Part shown: positions 1 through 12,800 of the stretch, in pieces
How positions within the stretch are numbered: the first letter of the stretch is position 1
Layout: every line of letters starts with the position of its first letter
NCBI GenBank assembly: GCA_003864495.1
Contig: ML133456.1
Location: 3,163,255-3,227,254 of the forward strand
Direction of reading: 5' to 3'
DNA from: Nemopilema nomurai
Lineage: Eukaryota; Cnidaria; Scyphozoa; Rhizostomeae; Rhizostomatidae
Length of the DNA: 64,000 nucleotides
Program-made: the position numbers and the translations under genes
The notes under the pieces: generated by a model
What the model was told of the DNA's origin: nothing
Databases searched by the model: none
The model's input: the letters and a program-made list of their open reading frames with translations, nothing else

Positions 1-814
1 CGATCGGTGAAATAGCACTGACGTGTAAACAGTTTGGTGACTTGGGTCGGTGCTTGGGCAGCATGTGGGTCACTGACTGGAGTGGTGTGACTGACTGGAG
101 TGGTGTGGCTCCTAGAATGGCTAAAAATGTGCCTCTTTCACTAAATTTAACAAATTACGTCACCGCTCAGGCGGTCCCCGTATGTAGCTCTTTACAATAC
201 CACAGATACGATTTGTTCACCTGTCGCATAGCTTGTGAATTTCTGACCATAATGCGAAAAAGAAGAAAGAGCCTATTTTGGCGCTCGAACTGGTATCTGG
301 TCGTTTTTGTTGCTGTTTTTTTAGTAAGATCCTAGCCAAAGATTGCAAAAATTTCTAAGAGAGGCCAGGGGTGTGACGCTCTAAAGCCAGTTAAGCATTT
401 TTTGCACCGGTTCGGGCGATCTCTGCCTTCAAGTGACCTGTGACCAATAGAACTGCCATCGTACAGAATGCAAGTCTCTTCTTATTTGGTAGCTAATTGA
501 AAATTTCGAATTTTATCGCAATTTTTTTGGTTTTGTGACGTATTTCATCAACTATCGGGTGTCATTTGCTCTGTGCACTTTGCCTCTGATTTGTAGCCCA
601 AGTACTATTCTTTGTTTGCATTCATATTGAACGGCGACCACAACTAAACAATAATTTACAGGTGAACAAAAGTATCTAGCTTCACTGACTGGATTTCAAG
701 GCCACGGTTTGATAATTCACTCGAGGTGCTGTCAATTTGTTCATGCCTGACACTATTAAAAACCAAACTCTAGGTCATTTCTGACAAACGTTTTGATTGC
801 AAATCTTTTTCTAG
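1..814. other. Intron sequence upstream of the first visible TRPM2-like exon
   Basis: I see no coding exon here. The 97-codon open frame near the left edge has no recognisable family signature and no matching splice context. A pyrimidine-rich acceptor ends at 814, so this stretch is most simply the intron before the first visible channel exon. The exons for the first several hundred residues of the channel (TRPM homology regions 1-2) must lie outside the window to the left. Confidence 0.6.
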
Positions 815-3800
815 ATGGATCACTTACACGAGTCAATGTTTACTGCTCTCATCGATGACAAAGTTGACTTTGTTGCTCTTTTCATCAACGAAGGAGTTAA
901 GATGAAAGACTTTCTCACTGTTGATGTGCTCTGTTCCCTATATGCAGGAGTAAGTGGATGTATTTTCATGAAATGTCTTTATCGCCCTCCTGTTTGTGCT
1001 TTCTGCATTTTGCAGTTCTTTTGCCAGCTGCCCGATTCGTTGTAAAAATTACGCTGGCTCGGTGCTCGATACCGATGCCATTGATGCCTGTGTATAAAGC
1101 ATGATTTCTTTTTTCAGCTTCCACGTAATGCTCCTGTAATGCAACTCTTATATGTAAGTTTCTTTTATTTCCTGCCTGTATATTTTTAAGCTGAAACAAA
1201 TTGAGAAAGACTGCTAAAAACTCGTCCCTCTTTCTTATATGTTTTCAAAACATTATAATGTTGAAGAGAAGTTTATACATTCTGCCGTTTACTCTTTCGA
1301 AGCTATTCTTATAGTTTTTTATGAAACATTCTTTTTTCTCAGGAGGTTACCGACAAAAGCAAGGATGTGAGCATGTATAGCATTGGGCTGTTGGTCGAAG
1401 AGTTAATGGGAGATAAGTTTAAGTCTCAATACAAGGGTGATGAGTATTGTGGACGAGTCATAGAAATTGGCAGTGGTACTAGGCCCATTAGGGGTGAGTC
1501 GAACATACGTGTTTCTGTTTCAAACATTTTAAAATATACTTTCAACGGTGCTTTGTTGTTTTGCCTCTAAAGAAACCGAAAAATGAAACGGAGTGGTAAT
1601 TTTCCAATAACACTGCTTTAAACATGTTTAGCAGTAGATGAGTCTAGGATTGGTGCTATTGATGGTAATTCGTTCGATTTTCATTTTTTTCAGACGACGA
1701 AGTGAAAATGGCTAAGGATGCTTGGCTGGACTTGTTTGTCTGGGCGACGCTTGCAAACCGTCGTGAATTGGCGCGGCTGATATGGAGCAGAGGCCGCGAA
1801 AACATTGCAATGGCCCTCATGGCCACCAAGTTGTTGAAGGGATTAGTGGAGAAAGTACTGTCCGAAAGAGACATGGTCGACATTGGTGCTTCTTTACTTG
1901 AACATGCAAGGTTATTTGAAACTCATCGTTATACACTACTTTTACTTAATACTCAATTTATTTTACTTTAATTCTTTTACACGCTTTTTTATAAGGAACC
2001 ACTTTATAAGGAACCTACATGTAGAAGGCCGAAAAATTTAAAGAACTTATACTATTAAAAACGAAATCACTAAGGATCTTTTCGATTTGAAAAATGTTTA
2101 TAACTGCAAGCATCAAGAACTAAAAAGCCGGTTCCATTCATTTGCAGCCAATACTTGCATATATTGTTTGCTATTCGTGTGTCAAGTGCTTTATTGAGTA
2201 GTTTCCGCATATTCTATCTCGCCCCTCTCTCTATTAAGTGTTAAGGCTTATTGATGTGCAGTGAAAATTAAGGAACTTTTGGTACTAAAATCTGATGACT
2301 TGAGGTCTACCAATAAGGACCTTTTGGAACTAGGCCTTGTGGTAGGCTCCTTATAAAAAAAGCGTGTACTAATAGTTTCTAATGCGCCTTAAAACTAGCA
2401 AGAGCTACTTGTCTTATGCATAAGGGTTTATTGCAGCCTAGCGAAAAAATCATCACTCTAATTGTCTTACCAAAACTCAATCTTTTGAGCATCGTTAAAA
2501 TGTAAGTACATATAACGCTTATTTTTACGAAAAATCTTATTTATACGTTAGCAAACATTTTGCTTTTGAATTTCTACTCTCCTATCTCTAAAGGTAAATT
2601 TGTATTTCTGGGGCTTATGTTTTAGCGAATGGGAGCAAACTGCCATTGGTGTTTTAGATGAATGTCGAAAACAAGATGACGAATTAGCGCAGCGGCTAAT
2701 TGTGAAGGAGCTTCCGGATTTTGGTCATTTAACTAGTGTGGATATTGCTGTCTCAGCAGAAGATCAAGATTTCATTGCCCACCCAACCTGTCAGGCTTTG
2801 TTTAGTAAACTGTGGATGGGCACAATGGAGCTCAGTACACACACGTGGCAGGCAAGTCGCATTCATATAGACCCAAATGATGTAGATTGGAGAAAAATGG
2901 AGCTCAAGTATTCAACGAACCTTTAAAAGTTTATTTTAATTGAGTCTTGACTTTCGTTCCTAAATGCCAATAGAGAACCTGTAAGAAGGGGTCCTCATTC
3001 ACTCATCAATGGCACAAAGAATATGCATTTATTTACTCTGCTCTCAAGCCATGTTATAATCATTTGTGTAGAGATGTTTAAGAAAGTAGATTTGGCAACA
3101 ATTTGGTATAAAGTCAGTTGCTAAAGCCAGGTGATAATGTACGCATTCCGGGTGTCACTAGAGGGTTGAAATGATTACTTGTTGTGATGATTTATCGGAA
3201 TGGATGTTTTACCTGGAATATTTCACCCCACCATTTAACACAGTCTTACATCATTAGCAGCTTTCTAATGCATTTCTACTCTTGCAGGTAGCAATGTGTT
3301 TCTTTGCTCCACCTGTTGTTCCGTTTGTAATTAGTTTTTCTGGTGACGAAGACTTGAAACACCACTCTCTCGAACAAAGACCTTCAACAGTTATTCAGAA
3401 CTACGAAAAGACTGTGGATGCTGTTTCCAGCAGAGAAGTTGACGAGGAAATGAACATTGGATCCACGGTCACTTTCAAGGACTTTGATGGCCGAGAAAGC
3501 GTTGAATTACATAATTACGAATCGGAAGAAAAGGACCCCTTATCTCGTATGTCAACTTATCTCAATTTATCACATAAATGCCATTTATAAACACTTCACT
3601 TTCTGTAACACTATCGTGCAGGACCGTTTTCAAAATGTGCCACAAGAGTGAGGTCATCTGAATTTTAGTGACGTGAAGCGTACGAATTAAGTATATTTGA
3701 GGTGTCTAATATCTGTAACGTTACCTTTGTATAGTTTTCCGGTCTTTGATATACCTTTACTTTAGAAAACGCACTGGTGTAGGATTTCTCATGATCTTTT

Positions 3801-6800
3801 CTCGCTTGACTCCAGTCAGTTATATCAATTATTCCGATTGTGTGTTATGCTGACTTTTGTTTCTTTTTAGAGCTGGTCAATATTGAAGATCCAAGCGATG
3901 CGATTGATGCTACCCTGAGATATGCCAGACTTTCAAAATTTGAGAAGATGCTTCGGTTTTATCAAACGCCATTTGTCAAATTTTTTGCAAACGTGGTATG
4001 TTTATTGAATACTCTAGAATCGGACTGAGATGCATGGCTCCCTGAATTCACTGATCAAGTTCTTGGCTTGGTTACCGACTCTTAATTGAAGGAAGGCGCC
4101 TACAATTTAGAATAATTGTGCATTCTGGCGACAGCATCAGTTTTACCTTTCTACTTTTTTTCCTCCAGTGATCTGCTTGACACAGACTCAGGTATTGTCA
4201 CGGACGTGGTGCGTGTGCAAATTAAGTACATGCAAATAAATACTCATCGTGTCAATAAAGTCCTATGACGATACCTTTTTCTTCAACATATTTTTGTTTC
4301 TGATGAAAAGGTTGTCCAGGCTTCAAGAACCTTTCCTTTTTGCTTTGCAAACCCTCCCCTGGCCGTTGTGCTTTGAAATGAATGGTTTTCCTGTCTCTAA
4401 TTATCTGTATTTTTTCTTTCCACAGTTATCATACTTGATCTTCCTCGGCCTCTATAGTTACAATCTGCTGTCACAGTTCAGTATGAAGCCACATTGGAGC
4501 GAGTATGTTTTGCAAGTCTGGGTCATGACGCTGATCTTTGAAGAAATTCGACAGGTACCTTGTAGTGACTCGTTTGTTTACTTTGCCACATCACCTCGTG
4601 CTGACACATTTGTTCTTGCTCCACAACCTAGACTTTTCCATTCTGATTACATCATCATTTCATCGTCCTCACATATTATTCGTCAGCAGATTTATTTCTT
4701 GGAGTAGTACTATACAAATGTAGTACTATACAAATGTAGTACTATACAAATGATTTCAAAGTTCAGCTAAGCCAGTCAGAGTCGGTTTCATAGAGTACAA
4801 CAGGCAACGCGTCCTCTTTCAGCAAAGCAGTCAGTAGAAACCCATCATAACTCGTTTCTACACCCTTGTCACCCACAAGCCATATGCTTGCGATGTGCTT
4901 CACATTCCTTGCCATTGGAAACCACGTAAAAGAGTATTTTATACCAAAGTACCGGTTGGGCGTGTTGTGGTAAATTGTAGTGAGATAGCTACTGTTATAG
5001 ATTCAACCTACAGACAGCATAATAAAAGCGTAGAGTGTAAGTTTGAGTTAGGAATAAGGGTCAGAGAATTGAATTGAAGCTGTGCTGCAAGCGTTGGGCT
5101 ATACCTATTCTTTACAGAGAGTGATTCTTAGCAATGAATCAATTTATTATCGAAGGTAGAGAGGAGAGGTGGGGCACTTTGGAATTTAGGAATTTGGATG
5201 GCATTTCGACGCTATAGATCCCGTCGTTTATTGATGATTAATGCCAAACCAAGTTCCTTAAATATTGTGTGCTTTTAAGCATTTTTGCCCAGCAAACTGC
5301 CAAAGTACTTGATAATGTGTGAAATATAATTTGCAAGAAAATGCTAAACCTCTATTTCATCAAATTGGCTGAATGCTTCGGAGCAATTTCATTATAAAAA
5401 TGATATTGTTTTACCAGCTGGTATAATCGGAGCAATGTTGTTTTTTGCTTCCTAAAATATCAGCAGGGTGGGCAAAGGAGAAGAAATAAGACGATTGAAT
5501 TGAGAATGAAGCATGTAAATTAAGATTATTAATTGATAAACGGATTTAAAGTGATGTGGTTTTCACATGCTCATTGCTTTGTGAAATTACCTTATAACGA
5601 ATTTGCTTTCAAACGATTAATCACCTAAAAGTTTGTTGATATAGCTATCATTGTGTATTTGTTGCAATTGTTCATCCATAGGTCATCACTCAAGAGCCAA
5701 AGAGCTTCCTAAGAAAACTGGAATGGTATTTCTCGAGTACTTGGAATGTGGCCGATGTCTTCTCCCTGATATCCTTTTTAGTTGCAACCGTATTGCGTTA
5801 TGCTGCCTGGAAGTTCAACAATCGAGATTATCTAGATGCGGCAAGAATTATTCTGGCCACTGACGTCATCATATTCATTATACGACTGCTGCAGATATTT
5901 TCGGTCAATAAAAATTTGGGACCTAAGCTGGTGATGATTCAGAAAATGGTGAGTTGCCTCGAAAGTAGTTTAATTTCATTTTTATTGATGATTATTTGGG
6001 GTCGATGCGTTTTTTTGATAAGCTGAGAAATGGAAATGGCCTTAACGAAAATGATCAAGCTTTGTTTGTCCTACGAATCTCTCCTATTGACATTTCCTTG
6101 TTTTTGTCATCACCTATACAGCTATTTGTCTGGTTTTCTTAGTTGCAAGACCTGAAGTATTTCATCTTCATACTCGCAATCTTCATAGTCGGTTATGGAG
6201 TCGCGTTTCAGTCAGTCCGATTTCCAAAGACTCCAATAGGAAAGGCCATTGTCGGTGTTCTGAATAAACCCTATTGGCAAATGTATGGCGAGCTGTTCAT
6301 TGAGGAAATTCTTGGTAATTCGTTTTCGACATTTTGTACCCATATTAGTTGAATAAGTTGCGTTATTGATCTACAAAGATCGTGAAAGAGCTGCTCTCGC
6401 TTCCACTTCTCCTGGTGCTTCTCCTGTCAATCTCTATAGCCGTTGGACGACCTCTCACTTGTTGAGTTTAGTCAATATGTAGGTTGGTCTTCTTGCATTA
6501 CACGTCGAATCTATAGATGGCCACTGTTGCCTTGAATCCAAATGGCCTAGAACATTTAAGATCAGACTTTACTTCCTTTTGTAAGGAGAATCATCCTGTT
6601 TCCAGTAAAGGAATCATTGTGACATTAAAGTTCCATATGGAGTATTTCTTTATTATATTTTATTTTCAACATAGAGGATCAAAAGAACTGTACGACTGGA
6701 TTGCCAATCTGTTTGACTGACTCAGATGAGCAGTGTAGCACAGAGTATGGGAAGTTCGTCGCACCCATTTACATGGCATTGTACATGTTGTTCACGAACA

Positions 6801-9800
6801 TCCTTCTACTCAACCTTCTCATTGCCATTTTCAAGTGAGTTATCTTGATTTGCCATTTCAAATGAGTTATTTTGATTTGCCATTTTCAAATGAGTTATTT
6901 TGATTTGTCATTTTCAAGTGAGTTATTTTCATTTGCCATTTCAAATGAGTTATTTTGATTTGTCATTTTCAAGTGAGTTATTTTCATTTGCCATTTCAAA
7001 TGAGTTATTTTCATTTGCCATTTTCAAGTGAGTTACTTTTATTTGCCATTGTCAAGATACTCAGAATTGTATCTGTTTTCCATATATGAGATGGTCTTTT
7101 CTAGTTACACTTTTGAAAAAGTTCAAGATGCTTCTGATAAAGTATGGAAATTCCAAAGATACGAGCTGATTCTGGAGTACCACGATCGTCCCGCCTTGAC
7201 TCCGCCACTTATCATAGTTTCTCATATTTACCTGAGCATGAGGTGGATTTTGCAGCGCTTGAATTGCTGTGGATGTAGACCTTTGAAGGGGAGCACAATG
7301 AGTGGGTTTCTCTATTTTCTGATTTCTTCGTATTTATGTTTCAGTTGCTACTAGATATGATTGTCATTTGCAAGAAAATGCTAAACTATAAGAAAGTAAT
7401 AGGATGGTAATTAGGATGCAAAATGATGAGATTGAAATGTATTGCTGTAGGCAATAGATGGAATGGATTACTATAGCTATGTAAATATGTAAACCACGCT
7501 TTACCCGTATAGAGGAACGCTCTGCAGAACTAGAGATTTTCTACTGGATTGCTGCTGCGTTCCCGTATTGATTAATAAACTTTATCGTTTTCAATTCAAT
7601 TCAATTTTGTTTTCACTAATGTTTGTTTAGTTTTTGCAGAACAACGTGATGTTTATAATTTGCTGTGATTTTTCTTTCTTTCAACTATTGCGGACAGAGT
7701 TCACGCTTTCATCTGAAGAAAATGAACAACTACGGATGTGGGAATACACAGCTGCAGAGTCATATAGCTACACCTCGAAACTACTGGAGTCAGAAACATT
7801 AGACGAGCGAGTTAAAGACATTCAGTCGAGGTAAGCAGTTTCAGTTGTTAGAAAATCCTTGCATGAGCAAAATCCTTCCTTTACAAGAAGCAGATTACAC
7901 AAAATGATTGGCCAATAATACGGAGCATTGCTGTTCGTCAGATTACAGTATTAGCTTTTTCTGGTATTGAAGCTCCAGCATAACCAAGTTTTCTACTGAT
8001 TAGAAGCTGGGACCCTGTGCTGGTAAATATAACGAAAAATAGCACAAGACAGGGCTCACGCTTCCAGTTTGAGAGTGGAGGGGCCGCCATGTATAGTCAT
8101 ACTGCCAATTTAGAGGCAAACATATATTTTTACTGAAAAAAGTAAAGGTGGCATGGCCCCAGGGTGGGGGCCTAACATACTGAGTGGTGGGGGAATTGCC
8201 CCACTGGGCCCTACGAGTTCCCCCTCCACTGAAGAGAAAAATGCTACATTTGCCCCAAATGTCGGCCATTTTGTGATAAAGGTAATGGAGATAAAGTAAC
8301 CGGTGCTTCAAAAGGTTGGGGGCTCAATCGATGCTGATCTTTATATCACTGTATTTCTCATTTATCCACCTTGTAACTCGATTCATTGCTCAATTTACCA
8401 AAATCTTAGTGTTTCCTTGCATTTTTCAACCATACTCAGGCTGAGATATTACCTTAAAATTAATATATCCCGTCATTTCTCGTGTTTTGAGCCCATTTTT
8501 AGCATAATAGCCATCAGTGCTGGTAGTGTTTCTTGCTGTCAACAAATAAGTCCCCACCCTCGAGTAAGCCCCCCTTCGAATAAGCCCCCCTCCCAAAATA
8601 TCTTTTGCGAAATAAGCCCCCGGGGCTTATTTGAGGACTTTCGGCTGTGTCATATCTTGGAGGCAAAAGTCTAAAATAATTCAGTATATATCTAGGAAAA
8701 TGCCCCACCACTCAAGAATCCTTAAAAAATGCTTTGCATGGCCCCTTTGGCCCCCTGGTCGCGTGGACCCTGTAAGGATGTCGTGTTGTATATTCTTGTA
8801 GTCATCCTCGTTAGCTTTGATAGGACAAACGTGTGTCATACCATGTCATTACAGGGTAGACAGCCTGTCTGCGGAAATGGCGAAGGCCATGGACTTACCA
8901 CTGTCTGGGGATCCCATGGTCCGACAGGAAACTGCAATGGTCAGCAGACGAGCCATGCAGACCAGGCAGGCGCCAATGCTCGAGAGTCGAATTTTGAATC
9001 TAGAGGAAAAACTTGATCAAGTTTTGGAGCTACTCATTCAACAAACGCAGAAACAAGGTAGAGATCCGCTAATGTTTTGTATAGGTTGATACATTTTGAC
9101 GAACCTCTTCGTCGCAATGCTTATTTAGATCTACTCTTTTTTAATCATCTCTTTCTGTAGCTGCATTGCTTCAATCTGGCATATCATTGGCCCCGAAGGA
9201 GACATCCGATCGCGACAAACTGAGTGCGAAAATAACGGCTATTCATATTAAGGCGAGGTCTACACCCTACCCCAACTCGGCAGTGCAGAGAGCAAGAGTG
9301 CCTGACGCATACGTCTTGTGGGAGGTAATCTTTGAAATGCTTGTGTCACCAGTATTGTGAAAAGTGTACGTTGGTGTGCAAATTAGCAATGAAAATACGG
9401 TGGTATTTTAAAATGAATTCTATTGATATAGAAGTGGCTGAGGGCTAGCTTTGTGGGTTAGAGGCACGGATTCCAGCGAGAAGGAAAGACGATCTTCTAG
9501 AAAAGCTGTAGAGTGTTGTTTTGATATTCACCCAGTGCTTTTTGCAAGCTTAGGTGTTCAGTTTTTGCATTTCTTTTTTGCCAGGTTTCTTTTCCAGAAT
9601 ACATGCCTGCAGTTTACACAGCCCCAGTTGTCTTGGAACAACCCGTCTGGGCAGATCCCGACATTTTGTCAATGTAAGACGTTAGTTTTGTTTCTTAATC
9701 ACTTGTCCGAAATAAGAGGCAACTCACTGGTGAACCAGTCTAATATTAGCAGATAAGTGTGCTGTAACAGTTTCTTGTAGTTCCATTCGCATTACAGCCG

Positions 9801-12800
9801 ATGCCCCTTCTGATTGCAGAGAGCCACCACCAGTGCTGCCATTCAATTCATATGATTACAAGCAAAAGACCAATCGCGAGAGTTTTTTCGGAAAGTACGA
9901 AGTTGTCGACCATCTTCCAAGGTAGAATATGTTTTTGAAATGGACCGTTTAGGAAATCTTGGCTTTCGTATTTTCTTCTCATTTGCTGTCAAACGTTTAC
10001 CTAGCATAACAGTGTCAAATGCTTCTTGAAGGAATCCAATGGGGCGAACTGGAATTGTTGGCAGAGGACTTCTTGGCAAGTGGGGACCTAATCATGCTGT
10101 GGACCCTGTTGTCACCAGGTGAATTTTGTAGCAAACCTAAGCAGACTGCGGGGTCGGTATAGCGTACCTTAAATCCTCGAATTAGCCCCCTGGGGGCTTA
10201 TTTATTTATTTGTTCATTTTCGAATGGGGGCTTATTCGAGGGGGGGGGGGGGTTGGGCTTATTCAAGGGTTAAATTTCTTGAAACATGCCACATAAAAAG
10301 ATAATTTTTGAAATTTCTTTCTTTTCATAGTATAAAAAATAACCTAAGTATAAAGTAACCTTTGATTAAATTATTAACAAAAATATAAATTTTTGTGTTA
10401 ATTCACTAAAATGCCAAAGACAACCTCAGGAGCCAAAAATCAACAAACCGAGGGGAGGCTTATTCGAGGGGGGGGGGCTTATTGAAAAATTTTAGTTCTA
10501 GGGTGGGGGCTTATTCGAGGGGGGAACTTTTTCGAGGGGGGGGGGCAATTCGAGGATTTACGGTATCTGCGACTTTGCCTGCACCAGCGTGGTACTCTAT
10601 TGTCAGTATTTTGGATTCTAGGCGACTTCAAGCTTAATGATCTGTAAATGAAAACTTTTGTATTGCTGTCGTTGGCGACTCACTTCATTTCAAAGGTTCC
10701 TTATGTATCATCATTTCAAGTGACTCACTTCATTTCAAAGGTTCCTTATGTATAATCATTTCAAGCGACTCTCCTCATTTCAAAGGTTCCTTATGTATCA
10801 TCATTTCAAGCGACTCACTTCATTTCAAAGGTTCTTATGTATATCATTTCAAGCGACTCTCCTCATTTCAAAGGTTCCTTATGTATCATCATTTTGAGCG
10901 ACTCACTTCATTTCAAAGGTTCCTTATGTATAATCATTTCAAGCGACTCTCCTCATTTCAAAGGTTCCTTATGTATCATCATTTTGAGCGACACTCCTCA
11001 TTTCAAAGTTCCTTATGTATCATCATTTCAAGCGACTCTCCTCATTTCAAAGGTTCCTTATGTATCATCATTTTGAGCGACTCACTTCATTTCAAAGGTT
11101 CCTTATGTATCATCATTTCAAGCGACTCTCCTCATTTCAAAGGTTCCTTATGTATCATCATTTTGAGCGACTCTCCTCATTTCAAAGGTTCCTTATGTAT
11201 CATCATTTCAAGTGACTCACTTCATTTCAAAGGTTCCTTATGTATATCATTTCAGCGACTCTCCTCATTTCAAAGGTTCCTTATGTATCATCATTTCAAG
11301 CGACTCACTTCATTTCAAAGGTTCCTTATGTATCATCATTTCAAGCGACTCACTTCATTTCAAAGGTTTCTTATGTATAATCATTTCAAGCGACTCTCCT
11401 CATTTCAAAGGTTCCTTATGTATCATCATTTGAGCGACTCACTTCATTTCAAAGGTTCCTTATGTATAATCATTTCAAGCGACTCTCCTCATTTCAAAGG
11501 TTCCTTATGTATCATCATTTTGAGCGACTCTCCTCATTTCAAAGGTTCCTTATGTATCATCATTTCAAGCGACTCTCCTCATTTCAAAGGTTCCTTATGT
11601 ATCATCATTTTGAGCGACTCACTTCATTTCAAAGGTTCCTTATGTATCATCATTTCAAGCGACTCTCCTCATTTCAAAGGTTCCTTATGTATCATCATTT
11701 TGAGCGACTCACTTCATTTCAAAGGTTCCTTATGTATAATCATTTCAAGCGACTCACTTCATTTCAAAGGTTCCTTATGTATAATCATTTCAAGCGACTC
11801 TCCTCATTTCAAAGGTTCCTTATGTATAATCATTTCAAGCGACTCTCCTCATTTCAAAGGTTCCTTATGTATAATCATTTCAGCGACTCACTTCATTTCA
11901 AAGGTTCCTTATGTATAATCATTTCAAGCGACTCTCCTCATTTCAAAGGTTCCCTTATGTATCATCATTTTGAGCGACTCTCCTCATTTCAAAGGTTCCT
12001 TATGTATCATCATTTTGAGCGACTCTCCTTATTTCAAAGGTTTCTTATGTATCATCATTTCAAGCGACTCTCCTCATTTCAAAGGTTCCTTATGTATAAT
12101 CATTTCAAGCGACTCTCCTCATTTCAAAGGTTCCTTATGTATCATCATTTCAAGCGACTCTCCTCATTTCAAAGGTTCCTTATGTATCATCATTTTGAGC
12201 GACTCACTTCATTTCAAAGGTTCCTTATGTATCATCATTTCAAGCGACTCTCCTCATTTCAAAGGTTCCTTATGTATCATCATTTTGAGCGACTCACTTC
12301 ATTTCAAAGGTTCCTTATGTATAATCATTTCAAGCGACTCACTTCATTTCAAAGGTTCCTTATGTATAATCATTTCAAGCGACTCTCCTCATTTCAAAGG
12401 TTCCTTATGTATAATCATTTCAAGCGACTCTCCTCATTTCAAAGGTTCCTTATGTATCATCATTTTGAGCGACTCACTTCATTTCAAAGGTTCCTTATGT
12501 ATAATCATTTCAAGCGACTCTCCTCATTTCAAAGGTTCCTTATGTATCATCATTTTGAGCGACTCTCCTCATTTCAAAGGTTCCTTATGTATCATCATTT
12601 TGAGCGACTCTCCTTATTTCAAAGGTTTCTTATGTATCATCATTTCAAGCGACTCTCCTCATTTCAAAGGTTCCTTATGTATAATCATTTCAAGCGACTC
12701 TCCTCATTTCAAAGGTTCCTTATGTATCATTTTGAGCGACTCACTTCATTTCAAAGGTTCCTTATGTATCATCATTTCAAGCGACTCTCCTCATTTCAAA

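Noticed and set aside
8303..8674. 123-codon plus-strand frame in a TRPM2 intron
   Set aside because: The amino-acid composition follows the C-run repeat sequence and the frame has no splice support or homology.
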